A stretch of DNA of 64,000 bases from positions 1-64,000 of the forward strand of contig CAILUG010000038.1 in the NCBI GenBank assembly GCA_903837345.1. Direction: 5' to 3'. Below are positions 34,809 through 44,087 of the stretch, one piece after another; within the stretch, counting starts at the first letter, position 1, and every line of letters starts with the position of its first letter. This stretch comes from an uncultured Gammaproteobacteria bacterium. Its GTDB lineage: Bacteria > Pseudomonadota > Gammaproteobacteria > Pseudomonadales > Pseudohongiellaceae. The position numbers and the translations under genes were made by a program. The notes under the pieces were generated by a model, which worked only from the letters and a program-made list of their open reading frames with translations, was not told the origin of the DNA and searched no databases.

Positions 34809-35528
34809 ATGACTGTAAGGGCCGATACCCGCGTTTTGATGATCGCACTGCTGTTTGGTCTGCCAACACTGGTGCTGGCTGACGACAAAGACTCGCGTGA
34901 TCTGAACGGCTTTCATGCCATCTCGGTGGCGGAAGGTATCAACCTTGAAGTCCACCAGGGTGATCATTACGCCGTTAAAGTACACACCGATGGAGGCGAT
35001 ACCGATGAGGTGGAAACCGTAGTGGAACGCGAGACGCTGGTTATTCGCAAAGACAGTGGTTTTTTCGGCTTTTTCAACTTCGGCTGGATCCACTGGTTTG
35101 AACACTACAGCGTGGATGTGACACTACCCAAGCTTGAGAGTGTCGTCGCCAGCGGCGGTTCGCATGTGAAGTTTGACGGAAATTTTTCCGGTGACGAACT
35201 GGTGCTGAGAGCCTCGGGCGGCAGCAATGTGCGATTCAAAGGCAAGTTTGACTCGCTGGAGGTGACCACCTCGGGCGGTTCGGATGCATCGCTGGAAGGT
35301 GCGGCACATGTGTTGAAGGGCCGCGCCAGCGGTGGCAGTGACATCCACGCGCTTGATCTGGATGTCAGTGAAGCCGAGCTCGTCGCCAGCGGCGGCGCGG
35401 ACGTGGTGGTCACCGTGCACGACAAGCTGACAGCCAGGGCCAGTGGCGGCAGCGCTATCCGCTATGAGGGACATCCCAAAGAGACTGATATCAAGTCCAG
35501 CGGCGGTGGCCGGGTCAAGCCCCGCTGA
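34809..35528 (+). CDS. DUF2807 (GIN-type) exported beta-helix protein
   Basis: The ATG at 34809 follows AGGAG by 7 bases; the product has 239 residues with a signal peptide ending VLA. The sequence carries regularly spaced ASGGS/TSGGS turns (VASGGSHVKF, RASGGSNVRF, TSGGSDASL, RASGGSDIHA, ASGGADVVV, RASGGSAIRY), the hallmark of the DUF2807 head domain, a small right-handed beta-helix. NGFHAISVAEGINLEVHQGDHY is the usual start. It is probably periplasmic or surface-attached; no activity is known. Confidence 0.88.
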   Translation: MTVRADTRVLMIALLFGLPTLVLADDKDSRDLNGFHAISVAEGINLEVHQGDHYAVKVHTDGGDTDEVETVVERETLVIRKDSGFFGFFNFGWIHWFEHYSVDVTLPKLESVVASGGSHVKFDGNFSGDELVLRASGGSNVRFKGKFDSLEVTTSGGSDASLEGAAHVLKGRASGGSDIHALDLDVSEAELVASGGADVVVTVHDKLTARASGGSAIRYEGHPKETDIKSSGGGRVKPR

Positions 35529-35629
35529 CCAGGGATGGTTTTCTCCGCACATGGAAACAGTGTATAAATCCTCTCTGGCAGTTGCTGCCACTTCAATAAC
35601 AAGATCGCCTCAACCACAAAGGCCAGCCC

Positions 35630-37024
35630 ATGACTTTTCCTCTGCGCGGATTCTCGGTTTCCCTCGGTATTTTGTGCATGGCACTCGCTGGCACCGCCAG
35701 TGCCCAGAGTGATGCCGCGCGCGTTGCCACGCTCAAGACCCGCCTTGCCACGCTGGCCAGGGAAACCACGCAAGTGGAGGACATCACCAGGATCCAGCGT
35801 TTGGGTCGTGCTTTCGGTTACTACACCGACAAGGGCTTTTTCGGGGAAGCAGCAGATCTCTTCACCGACGATGCCACCTTTCAATGGGGCAATGATGGTG
35901 TTTACAAAGGCAAAGCCCGCATCAAGGAACTGCTGACGCGCCAGGGCGGTGGCAGCATGAAGGAAGTGGCCGGTCTGCCGTTCGGCCGTCTTAACTTGCG
36001 CATGCAATTGCAGCCGGTGGTCACCGTGGCCGATGACGGCAAGACTGCACATGCGCGCTGGCGCGAATGGGGCCTGCTCGGCCAGTACAAGGAAGCCATC
36101 TCCTGGGGCGATGCCATCATGGAAGACGATTACCTCAAGGACAACGGCGTCTGGAAGATTGCCGCCCGTCATTACTACCAGAACTTTGTGTCGCCCTATA
36201 GTGATGGTGGCTGGGCCCGACTGAAGCCGGCCAGCAGTCTGGTATCGAAAGTGGGCCAGGAATTTCCGGCCGATGCCAAAGCCGATGCTTTTCCGATGTT
36301 TCCGTTACCCTACGTTCCGGCTTATCACTATGCCAAGGGCAAGCTGACTGCCATCATGAGTGATGCACCGGTCACTGCACCGAAACGCGCCGACGACAAG
36401 ATTGGCAAACTGGAAGCGCTGGCCGATGTGAAAGCACTGGCTTTGAGTCGCGCACGTTCAGTGCGTGCAATCGAGAATTTGCAGGCGATGTACGGTTACT
36501 ACATCGACAAGGGCCAGTGGCAGCTGGCATCACAACTGTTCAGCAAGGATGGCAGTTATGAGTTCGGGCAGAGTGGCGTTTACATCAGCCCTGCCCACAT
36601 CGAGAAAGCACTGGGATTGATGGGGCCGAAAGGGCTCGAAGCCGGCCAGCTCAACAACTATGTGATGGTGCAGCCCATCATCAACATCGATGCCGACAAT
36701 CGCACCGCCAAGGCGCGCTGGCGCAGCGACGTGTTGCTGGCGCGTGCCGGCAAGGGCCGCTGGGGCGGCGGCATTTATGAAAACGAATATGTGAACGACA
36801 ACGGCACCTGGAAGTTCAGCAAGCTGCATTACTACGTAACCTTCTGGGGCGACTACGACGAAGGCTGGACTGCCAAGCCGATTCCGATGGATCCACCCAA
36901 CAAGGAGTTCCCGCCTGATCAGCCACCTACGCTCGTCTACGAGTCGTTTCCCAAGACCCATATCGTGCCGTTCCACTACAACAACCCGGTAACAGGTGCG
37001 CCGCTGCCAGGAGAAAAAGAATGA
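35630..37024 (+). CDS. Exported tandem SnoaL/NTF2-like protein
   Basis: The product has 464 residues with a signal peptide ending ASAQ. Two SnoaL-like domains repeat in tandem (about 50-210 and 280-440). Each begins with a helix containing RxGxAFGYYTDKGxF or NLQAMYGYYIDKGQWQLA, and each has a strand RARWREWGLL / KARWRSDVLL and a terminal GVWKI/GTWKF plus HYY. Most NTF2-fold enzymes are cytoplasmic, so an exported duplicated form is notable. The stop overlaps the next SnoaL gene by 4 bases, giving three such domains from one transcript. Confidence 0.85.
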   Translation: MTFPLRGFSVSLGILCMALAGTASAQSDAARVATLKTRLATLARETTQVEDITRIQRLGRAFGYYTDKGFFGEAADLFTDDATFQWGNDGVYKGKARIKELLTRQGGGSMKEVAGLPFGRLNLRMQLQPVVTVADDGKTAHARWREWGLLGQYKEAISWGDAIMEDDYLKDNGVWKIAARHYYQNFVSPYSDGGWARLKPASSLVSKVGQEFPADAKADAFPMFPLPYVPAYHYAKGKLTAIMSDAPVTAPKRADDKIGKLEALADVKALALSRARSVRAIENLQAMYGYYIDKGQWQLASQLFSKDGSYEFGQSGVYISPAHIEKALGLMGPKGLEAGQLNNYVMVQPIINIDADNRTAKARWRSDVLLARAGKGRWGGGIYENEYVNDNGTWKFSKLHYYVTFWGDYDEGWTAKPIPMDPPNKEFPPDQPPTLVYESFPKTHIVPFHYNNPVTGAPLPGEKE

Positions 37025-37779
37025 GCAAACCACTCGATATTCTGACCGGCAGACTGCTGCTTGCTCTCACGCTGGTGGGCGTGCTGTTGGCAGTGGGTAT
37101 TTCCAAGGTGTCAGCCCAATCTGCCGATGCTGAATTGCAGGCGATTGAAAAAGATCTCAATACGCTTGGCACCCGCATCACCCGGCTGCAGGATCTGACG
37201 GACGTTGAAATCCTCCAGGACACCTATGGCTATTTCGTCGACAAGGCGCAGTGGCATGGCCTGGCCGACCTGTGGACCAAGGACGGCACGCTGGAAATCG
37301 GCGGCAAGGGCGTGTTCCTCGGCAAGGATCGCGTGTTTGAATACATGCACGTTGGTCTGGGCCCGATCGGCCCGCGCGATGGCCTGTTGATCGATCACCA
37401 GCAGTTCCAGTGTCTGCCCACCATCCACGATGACGGCGTCACCGCCGAACAGCGCTGCATCGCGTTCGTGATGAGCTCGGGTGGCTGGGGCCACAACTAT
37501 TACGAAAATGATTACGTGAAGGAAAACGGCGTGTGGAAATTCAAGGTGCTGCACGGCCCTTTCAACATGTATTCCAATTACAAGGAAGGCTGGATTGATC
37601 ACGTGATAGTGAACACCTTCCCTGAAAAGTTTCCGCCATGGCCGGATCTGCCGCCAACGGTGATCTATCTCACCTACCCGAGCTACTACGTGGAGCCGTT
37701 CCACTATCCGAACCCGGTCACCGGCAAACCGATGCCAACACCGAGTCCGCGTGCGGGTGGCATGGCGTTCGGGAAATAA
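37021..37779 (+). CDS. Exported SnoaL/NTF2-like protein
   Basis: The product has 252 residues. A hydrophobic N-terminal segment (LLLALTLVGVLLAVGISKVSA) is a signal peptide or anchor. The NTF2 fold follows: LQDTYGYFVDKAQWHGLADLWTKDGTLE, a beta region ending ENGVWKFKVLHGPFNMY, and a C-terminal FHYPNPVTGKPMP that also ends the preceding protein (FHYNNPVTGAPLP). The two are clearly paralogous, translationally coupled and probably form a mixed assembly. The substrate is unknown; the neighbouring PQQ dehydrogenase suggests small oxidised molecules. Confidence 0.85.
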   Translation: MSKPLDILTGRLLLALTLVGVLLAVGISKVSAQSADAELQAIEKDLNTLGTRITRLQDLTDVEILQDTYGYFVDKAQWHGLADLWTKDGTLEIGGKGVFLGKDRVFEYMHVGLGPIGPRDGLLIDHQQFQCLPTIHDDGVTAEQRCIAFVMSSGGWGHNYYENDYVKENGVWKFKVLHGPFNMYSNYKEGWIDHVIVNTFPEKFPPWPDLPPTVIYLTYPSYYVEPFHYPNPVTGKPMPTPSPRAGGMAFGK

Positions 37780-37789
37780 ATACCGGAGA

Positions 37790-39400
37790 TTACGGCAGGG
37801 CGAAAGTGAACAGCGCTGTTCCTGCCGCAATCGCAATGTATTGCTTGCCGTTGACTGAGTAAGTCATCGGGCCGGCGTTGACCTGGCCACCCAGCGAGGC
37901 TTTCCACAACAGTTTGCCGCTTTTCGCATCCAGCGCCACGAAGTAACCGTCCTTGCCACCGCCGTACACCACATCGCCGGCGGTGGAGAGCGTGCCACCC
38001 CAGGTGATGTTGCCCAAGTTGTATTCCCACACCGGTTTCAGCGTGACAGGATCGTAAGCGCGAATCACACCCCTGGCTTCATCCTCGTTGTTGAAGAACG
38101 GCTCCAGCGCTGCATCACTCATCGTGGTCTGGCGGGTGTTGATGCCGACTGACTGCGGGAACTGGCCTTCAATCGCGATGATGCCCGAGTGTTCCCAATG
38201 CGCCACATAGAACAGATTGGTCTTCGGACTGTAAGAAGGCGGTGCCCAGTTGATGGCGCCATGCACATGCGGCCGCACCAGTGTGCCTTGTGGTGTGGGC
38301 ACCATGCCGGGCGTGCGATGCGGGCGCCCCTTGCTGTCGAAGCCATCCATCCAGTTCACTTCCACATAGGGTTTGCCCAGCAGGAATTCGCCAGTGGTAC
38401 GGTCGAGCACATACATCAGGCCGTTGCGATTGGCCCACAGCATTACCTTGCGCGGCTTGCCCTGCCAGGTGATATCGGCCAGCACTGGCACTTGCGTGGA
38501 GTCGTAGTCGAGTTCATCGTGCGGCGTGAACTGGTAATGCCATTTGAGCTTGCCAGTGTCGGCATCAAGAGCGAGCACGCTGTCGCTGTAGAGATTGTCG
38601 CCCAGCCGCGTGCGGCCATCCCAGTCTGGCGCCGGATTGCCGGTGCCGAAGAAGACCAGGTTGGTGTCAGGATCGTAGGCGCCGGCATTCCAGATCGACG
38701 CGCCGCCTTTCTGCCATGAATCGCCAGACCAGGTGTCGTTGCCTTGTTCGCCTTTGGCCGGAATCGTGTAAAAGCGCCACAGTTCCTTGCCAGTGTGTGC
38801 ATCAAACGCAGCGACAAATCCGCGTATGCCAAGATCGCCACCAGCAGTGCCTATATAAACTTTGTCCTTCACCACCAACGGCGGCATTGTGATTGAGAAT
38901 TGTTGCGCTGCATCCGCCACCGTAGCGTCCCACAACAACTGGCCACTCTTCGCATCGATGGCCAACAGATGCGCATCCACAGTGCCCATGAACAAGGTGT
39001 CGCCCAGTATCGCCAGGCCGCGATTGACGCGGCCACAGCAGGTGCGGCTGGGTGCCGGCTGATGCGAATAAGTCCAGAAAATACGGCCAGTCGCCGCATC
39101 CAGCGCCACCACATCATTGGGCGCCTGCACGGTATAGAGCACGCCATTTACCACCAGCGGCGTGGCTTCAAATTTTTCCAGCGTGTGTGCTTGCCATACC
39201 CATTGCAGCTGCAGTTTGCTGACATTGCCGGTGTTGATCTGGTCGAGCAGACTGTAGCGCTGGTTGTCGAGCGAGCGCGAATAGCTCAGCCAGTTGCCGG
39301 GTGCAGCATCGGGTTTGAGCACTTGCTCAAAACTGACCTGGGCCAATGCAGCGGTCGACGCCAGCAGCAGCGAGCAGAGCAGGGTGAATGGCTTGTTCAT
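37790..39400 (-). CDS. PQQ-dependent alcohol dehydrogenase-type quinoprotein
   Basis: The product has 536 residues with a signal peptide. It is an eight-bladed quinoprotein: vicinal Cys pair C121-C122 (RTCCGRVNRG), N255 in FGTGNPAPDWD, and catalytic-type D298 in HDELDYDST, where D300 gives the D-x-D pattern associated with lanthanide use. The usual metal-ligand Glu in the GAExGxRG motif appears as Asp (GGDLGIRG). Members oxidise alcohols in the periplasm and reduce a cytochrome c. It overlaps the upstream cytochrome c gene by 4 bases. Metal and substrate are inference. Confidence 0.9.
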   Translation of the reverse strand: MNKPFTLLCSLLLASTAALAQVSFEQVLKPDAAPGNWLSYSRSLDNQRYSLLDQINTGNVSKLQLQWVWQAHTLEKFEATPLVVNGVLYTVQAPNDVVALDAATGRIFWTYSHQPAPSRTCCGRVNRGLAILGDTLFMGTVDAHLLAIDAKSGQLLWDATVADAAQQFSITMPPLVVKDKVYIGTAGGDLGIRGFVAAFDAHTGKELWRFYTIPAKGEQGNDTWSGDSWQKGGASIWNAGAYDPDTNLVFFGTGNPAPDWDGRTRLGDNLYSDSVLALDADTGKLKWHYQFTPHDELDYDSTQVPVLADITWQGKPRKVMLWANRNGLMYVLDRTTGEFLLGKPYVEVNWMDGFDSKGRPHRTPGMVPTPQGTLVRPHVHGAINWAPPSYSPKTNLFYVAHWEHSGIIAIEGQFPQSVGINTRQTTMSDAALEPFFNNEDEARGVIRAYDPVTLKPVWEYNLGNITWGGTLSTAGDVVYGGGKDGYFVALDAKSGKLLWKASLGGQVNAGPMTYSVNGKQYIAIAAGTALFTFALP

Positions 39401-40167
39401 GGCTTGTCAGCTCCACGCAGCGACACCAGATATTGCACGAGATCGGCCAGTTCCTTGTCATCAAATTTGCCGCGCAGCGATGGCATCGGTGAGGCAATGA
39501 ACTCCTCCTTCTGTAAATCGGACTTCATCAGCGATCGCAGCTGCTCCTTGTCATCCAGCAGCTGCACGCTATAGGCATCATGATTCAGCAAGCGTCCGCT
39601 GATGTGTTGGCCGCTCCTGGTTGTAACGCTGTAAAAGCGGTTGTTGGGCTGCACTTCAGCATTGGGGTCCAGCAGCGAAGTAGCGAGTTGATCAGAAGTT
39701 CGTACCAATCCTATCCTGCTGAGCTCCGGCCCGACGCGCGAGCCTTCACCATTGATGCGATGACAGTCTGTGCAGGCGCCTTTGCCGGCATAGAGTGCCT
39801 TGCCGCGCGCCGCATCACCGCCTGCGCCCACATCCTTCAACACTGCCCGGCTGCGCAAGTAAGCCACAATCTGCACGGCTTGCTCCCTGCTCATGTTGGG
39901 CGTGGCCGGCATCGGTGTATTGGCGATGCCCTTCATCACAATGTTCATCAGCTCGTCATCACTGTAAGGCTTGCGGAAAATGCCATGGCCAAGATCGATA
40001 TTGGCAATCTGGTTGCCGGTTTTGCCGTGGCAATTGGCGCAGTAGTTCTGGTAGGCCTGCTCGCCGCTGAAGACGTCGGAGCCGGTGGCGTGCTGGGCCA
40101 CAGCGAAATGGCTGGCGGCCAACAAGCAGAACGAAACAAGCAGCAAGAGAGGCTGATGAACACGCAT
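39397..40167 (-). CDS. Exported dihaem cytochrome c
   Basis: The product has 256 residues with a signal peptide ending AVAQ. There are two haem c sites, CANCH (C43, C46, H47) and CTDCH (C132, C135, H136); the second domain resembles cytochromes that end multi-domain quinoproteins (NRFYSVTTRSGQHISGRLLNHDAYSVQLLD). Translational coupling to the PQQ dehydrogenase makes it the likely electron acceptor for that enzyme, passing electrons on to the respiratory chain. Confidence 0.92.
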   Translation of the reverse strand: MRVHQPLLLLVSFCLLAASHFAVAQHATGSDVFSGEQAYQNYCANCHGKTGNQIANIDLGHGIFRKPYSDDELMNIVMKGIANTPMPATPNMSREQAVQIVAYLRSRAVLKDVGAGGDAARGKALYAGKGACTDCHRINGEGSRVGPELSRIGLVRTSDQLATSLLDPNAEVQPNNRFYSVTTRSGQHISGRLLNHDAYSVQLLDDKEQLRSLMKSDLQKEEFIASPMPSLRGKFDDKELADLVQYLVSLRGADKP

Positions 40168-40245
40168 AGTAGGGGCTGGACTCCAGGCTGTGACGCGTAG
40201 GGATTGGGAGTATAAGCTGAAGTCGCAACTTCTACCGGCTACAAA

Positions 40246-41163
40246 TCAGACGCCCCGACCACCATTGCCGCCCGCCGGGAACGGCGGATAGGTTCTCGGA
40301 TTGAGCACATGCCGGTCGATGAAAAAGTCCGCGAGCTGCGCTGTGATAACGGCAAACTCCGGATTGCTGTCAAACACGTGGGGCACGCCTTCGAACGCAT
40401 GGAACTCGACAGGCACTTGCGCATCCTGGAACTGCTGCACAAGACGCTTGCTGCTCTCGACCGGAATCGTCGTGTCTTTCATGCCATGGAAGATCGCAAC
40501 CGGAGGATAGCCCGCCGCGATATAGGTCGTTGAGTTCGCCGCTTTCTGTGCAGCGGCATCGCTGCCGGCGGGCAGCATGCTGGCAGGCACATTTGTCGCG
40601 GGATAGTACGCAAGGCAGGCTGCCACTTTGGTGCTGACGCCCGCGTTGCCGCCGCTGCCTTCAAACTCCGCACGATCACCGGTGCCTGCAGCGAACAGCG
40701 CGTGATAACCGCCGGCTGAGTAGCCAGCGACAGCGATGCGGGCAGGATCGATGCCGAGCTTCGTTGCGTTTGCCCGCACCCAGCGGATGGCTGCTTTGGC
40801 ATCGTGAACCAGCGCCGGATAGCCCGCTTGTCCGGCCAGACGGTATTGCGCTGCAATTGCGACGTAGCCCAGCGCTGCAAAAGGCTTGACACGCTCCGAC
40901 AGCGATTCCTTGTTGCCGGCTGTAAATCCGCCACCGTGAAAATGAATTGTCGCCATTCGTTTTGGCGTCACACCGGCGGGAGGTCGATAGATGTCGAGCT
41001 TCAGGTCCATGTCGCCGCCTTTGCCAAACACGACGTCACTCTCGACCTTCACATTCGTCTGTGCAGGCCCCGGCGTTTGCGCCATTGCAACAGAGCTCAG
41101 CGCAGGCACTGCGGCCGCAGCAAGCGCCGAACCCATGAAACCCCGACGTGTCATTTCACTCAT
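40246..41163 (-). CDS. Tat-exported alpha/beta hydrolase (esterase/lipase type)
   Basis: The product has 305 residues. A twin-arginine leader (MTRRGFMGSALAAAAVPAL) is followed by a hormone-sensitive-lipase-like fold: oxyanion motif HGGG at 76-79, nucleophile S149 in GYSAGG, Asp in GMKDTTIP and His in GVPHVFD. It should hydrolyse carboxyl esters in the periplasm. It is near the PQQ dehydrogenase-cytochrome pair and upstream of a TonB receptor transcribed the other way. Confidence 0.9.
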   Translation of the reverse strand: MSEMTRRGFMGSALAAAAVPALSSVAMAQTPGPAQTNVKVESDVVFGKGGDMDLKLDIYRPPAGVTPKRMATIHFHGGGFTAGNKESLSERVKPFAALGYVAIAAQYRLAGQAGYPALVHDAKAAIRWVRANATKLGIDPARIAVAGYSAGGYHALFAAGTGDRAEFEGSGGNAGVSTKVAACLAYYPATNVPASMLPAGSDAAAQKAANSTTYIAAGYPPVAIFHGMKDTTIPVESSKRLVQQFQDAQVPVEFHAFEGVPHVFDSNPEFAVITAQLADFFIDRHVLNPRTYPPFPAGGNGGRGV

Positions 41164-41588
41164 TGATTGAAGCCCCCGGTTTTGGAAGTGCGAAAACTAT
41201 AGTCGGGAGCAGCGGGCAGGTCAAAACAAACTGGACAAACCCGAATGCGTTCCGGTCAAAAAGTCTGGATTCCAACGGCATGGGTGACAAGTTGGTGAGC
41301 CCGGTAACGACCCGGCGAGAAATCAGAACCGGAAAAGCGCTCACTGACAGGTTTGCACTTGTCGGGATATTGACTTTGTGTTTCCCAAAATGATCACGAA
41401 AAGAAAATGTTAAATATTCAATGGCATTTTATTAATTAGCGCTTGCTTAACAAGCCGCACATATAACGTGTTGTAGCATCAAGATAATTGAAAAAAGCCA
41501 TTTATACAGGCACATATTTCCATATTCATTTATGGAACGAACTATTTAATTTAACAATTTGAATCATAAATCTTTACGAGGCTTAATA
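41164..41588. other. Divergent intergenic region with A+T-rich right half
   Basis: This 425-base gap separates the divergent hydrolase and TonB receptor genes. From about 41390 the sequence turns sharply A+T-rich up to the receptor start, unlike the flanks. No gene is convincing. The A+T-rich part most likely holds the receptor promoter and regulator sites, but I see no clear paired boxes. Confidence 0.5.
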
Positions 41589-44027
41589 ATGAAACAACCA
41601 ATCAAGACAAATATTGCAATCGCCATTGCGGCGGCTTGCCTGGGTATGGCCGTAAATCATGCCAGGGCGGATGATATGCCCGCCGCGAAGGGCCAGACCG
41701 AAGGCGGTGGCCTCGAGGAAGTCCTTGTCACCGCCCAGAAGCGCAGCGAGAACCTGCAAGAGACGCCGATTTCGATTTCGGTGCTGTCGGCAGATGACCT
41801 GGTCAACCGCCACGTCCAATCGCTGCTCGATCTTGGCGATGGCGCAATACCTTCGCTGCGCGTAGCGCCCTTTTTCTCACGACCGGGCGCACTGATCATC
41901 AACGCCCGCGGTATCGGCGTGTTATCCGACAGCAACCAGCCGGCCCGCGACCAGGGCGTTGGCGTATATATCGATGGTGTCTATCTTGGCCGCGCACAAG
42001 GGTTGGGAGCAGCGCTCTATGACATCGACAATATCGAGGTACTCAAAGGGCCACAGGGCACGCTGTTTGGCCGCAATACCGAAGGCGGCGCGGTCAATAT
42101 CGTGACCAAGCGACCGAGCGGGATGTTCAAGATGAATACCACCTTCGGTGTGGCCAATTATGGCGGTTACAAGGCCGAGACCCATATTGATCTGCCGGAA
42201 TTTTCCAACATCAGCTTCAAAATTGATGCGATTGCGAGCAGCCGCGACGGGTTTGTCACCAACCCCCTGGCGGGTGCGGAAGACTTCAACAGCTTCAGCA
42301 AGCGCGGCCTGCACCTCGAAAGCCTGTGGGAGCCGGCATCCACTTTCAAGGCCGATCTCTCTTATGACACTTCCTATGATGCAACCAGCACGCTTTATTA
42401 CCAGCAGATTTCTGCGGGCACCGGTCTGCCGGCAGCTGCATCGGGATCGCCCGCAGTGTTGGCCAACACCTTGGCGGCGCTGTTCACGTTGCAGCCAACC
42501 CGCGCCTCGACGGCTGCCGTGGGTTCGCCGCAGCAGCCCAGCGTGGGCAAAACGGATGGAGTCCGCCTTGGTCTCGACTGGGAACTTATGCCACAGCTGA
42601 CCCTGAAATCGATCACCTCCTACCGCAAACTGACGCAGAGCCAATATGACAACGGCTCAGGTGCCTCTACACTGCAGCAGGCCACCACCTCTGCTGCGGT
42701 GACCCCCAGTTTTCTCAATTTCCAATTCTCACGCTACAGTCTGGCGCAATTCTGGCAGCATCAGGCCAGCCAGGAATTCCAGGCCATCGGTGAGACGGAT
42801 CGCGTCAAGTATTCTGCCGGTGCACTCTATTACGAAGAAAAAGTGACCGACAATGCACAGGCGTTCAATACCGACCAGTTTACTGATGCGGTTGGCTCCG
42901 CCTATGTCATCCGGCAACTCGATTACTCCGCGCAGGTGATCCAGCGCGCCAGCCGGGTCAAGACCACCAGTGCCGGCGTTTATGGCCAGGCCACCTACAC
43001 GCCAGCGATCGCCGACGATAGCTTCCACTTGACGCTCGGTGGCCGCTGGACGCGAGACAAGAAGGACGGTCAGCTGTTCACGGTAAACGGTGCGGTGCCA
43101 GTGGTCCCCGTCAACGGCGTCAACGTGACTGCGCCGGTGGTGCTTGACACTGCCTGGTCGCGCTTCGATCCGCTCGTCAATCTGTCCTACGATGTAGACT
43201 CGAACGTGCATGTGTACGGCAAATGGAGCACCGGTTACCGCTCCGGTGGTGCCAATTCCCGCTCACTCAACTATGCGCGCTTTGATCCGGAAAAGGTTTC
43301 GATGTTTGAAGTCGGCGCCAAGACGGAATTCTGGGATCGCCGCGCGCGCCTGAATGTGGCGGCCTATACCGGCGACTACGACGGCATCCAGCTCGACTTC
43401 AGCGGTTTGTATGAAGATGTGATCAACGGTACGCGCGTTGCCACCACACGCACCACCACCAACACCGTCAACGCGCCCGGCACCGGCAAACTGAAAGGTG
43501 TGGAAGTCGAGCTTACTGTTGCCCCCATTGACAGCTTGACGCTTTCGGCAAGCTTTGCCTACAACAGCGTCGAGATCCCCAACACGATCAACCCGTTCCC
43601 GCAAACGGGAGGCGTGTTCATCACAACGCCGATCCCGATCTACCAGGTCTACACCCCCAAGTATGCAGCCAGCGGATCGATCGACTATGAGATGCCATTC
43701 AGCAGCTTCACCGTGCGCCTGCATCTGGATGGCAACTATGACAATGGCTATTACGGCAACTACACGGACGCCGAATACGATACCGTAACCAGGGCCGTGC
43801 GTTATTCACAGGTGAAGGGTGACAAGTCGCTGATTTTCAATGGCCGCATTGCCCTTGCCGACTTCGACATGGGCAAGAGCAATGCCAAGTTCACCGTTTC
43901 CGTGTGGGCGCGCAACCTGTTCAACGAAGAGCATGTCTTCTACAAGTCCGGTTCACCCAGGGCCGGCGTGCAGGGCTTCTTCAATGATCCGCGCACCTTC
44001 GGCATCGAAGCCAATATCAAGTATTGA
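41589..44027 (+). CDS. TonB-dependent outer-membrane receptor
   Basis: The start at 41589 follows ACGAGGC; the product has 812 residues. After a signal peptide comes EEVLVTAQKRSENLQETPISISVLS, the usual TonB box/plug opening, then plug motifs LGRAQGLGAALYDIDNIEVLKGPQGTLFGRNTEGGAVNIVTKRP and a 22-stranded barrel ending FNDPRTFGIEANIKY. It resembles the large receptor group of catabolic gamma- and alphaproteobacteria rather than ferric siderophore receptors of known type. It would import a scarce substrate with energy from TonB; no TonB/ExbBD genes are nearby. Confidence 0.93.
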   Translation: MKQPIKTNIAIAIAAACLGMAVNHARADDMPAAKGQTEGGGLEEVLVTAQKRSENLQETPISISVLSADDLVNRHVQSLLDLGDGAIPSLRVAPFFSRPGALIINARGIGVLSDSNQPARDQGVGVYIDGVYLGRAQGLGAALYDIDNIEVLKGPQGTLFGRNTEGGAVNIVTKRPSGMFKMNTTFGVANYGGYKAETHIDLPEFSNISFKIDAIASSRDGFVTNPLAGAEDFNSFSKRGLHLESLWEPASTFKADLSYDTSYDATSTLYYQQISAGTGLPAAASGSPAVLANTLAALFTLQPTRASTAAVGSPQQPSVGKTDGVRLGLDWELMPQLTLKSITSYRKLTQSQYDNGSGASTLQQATTSAAVTPSFLNFQFSRYSLAQFWQHQASQEFQAIGETDRVKYSAGALYYEEKVTDNAQAFNTDQFTDAVGSAYVIRQLDYSAQVIQRASRVKTTSAGVYGQATYTPAIADDSFHLTLGGRWTRDKKDGQLFTVNGAVPVVPVNGVNVTAPVVLDTAWSRFDPLVNLSYDVDSNVHVYGKWSTGYRSGGANSRSLNYARFDPEKVSMFEVGAKTEFWDRRARLNVAAYTGDYDGIQLDFSGLYEDVINGTRVATTRTTTNTVNAPGTGKLKGVEVELTVAPIDSLTLSASFAYNSVEIPNTINPFPQTGGVFITTPIPIYQVYTPKYAASGSIDYEMPFSSFTVRLHLDGNYDNGYYGNYTDAEYDTVTRAVRYSQVKGDKSLIFNGRIALADFDMGKSNAKFTVSVWARNLFNEEHVFYKSGSPRAGVQGFFNDPRTFGIEANIKY

Positions 44028-44046
44028 ACAGGAAGCCGGAAGGACA

Positions 44047-44073
44047 GCGCGCAGAGTATTGAGCTCTGCGCGC
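44047..44073. terminator. Hairpin between convergent genes
   Basis: GCGCGCAGAG (44047-44056) pairs with CTCTGCGCGC (44064-44073) around a 7-base loop. It sits between the convergent TonB receptor and phosphatase genes. A T run is missing, so it may act as a transcript-end stabiliser. Confidence 0.6.
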
Positions 44074-44087
44074 ATTCCATAGTGTGA

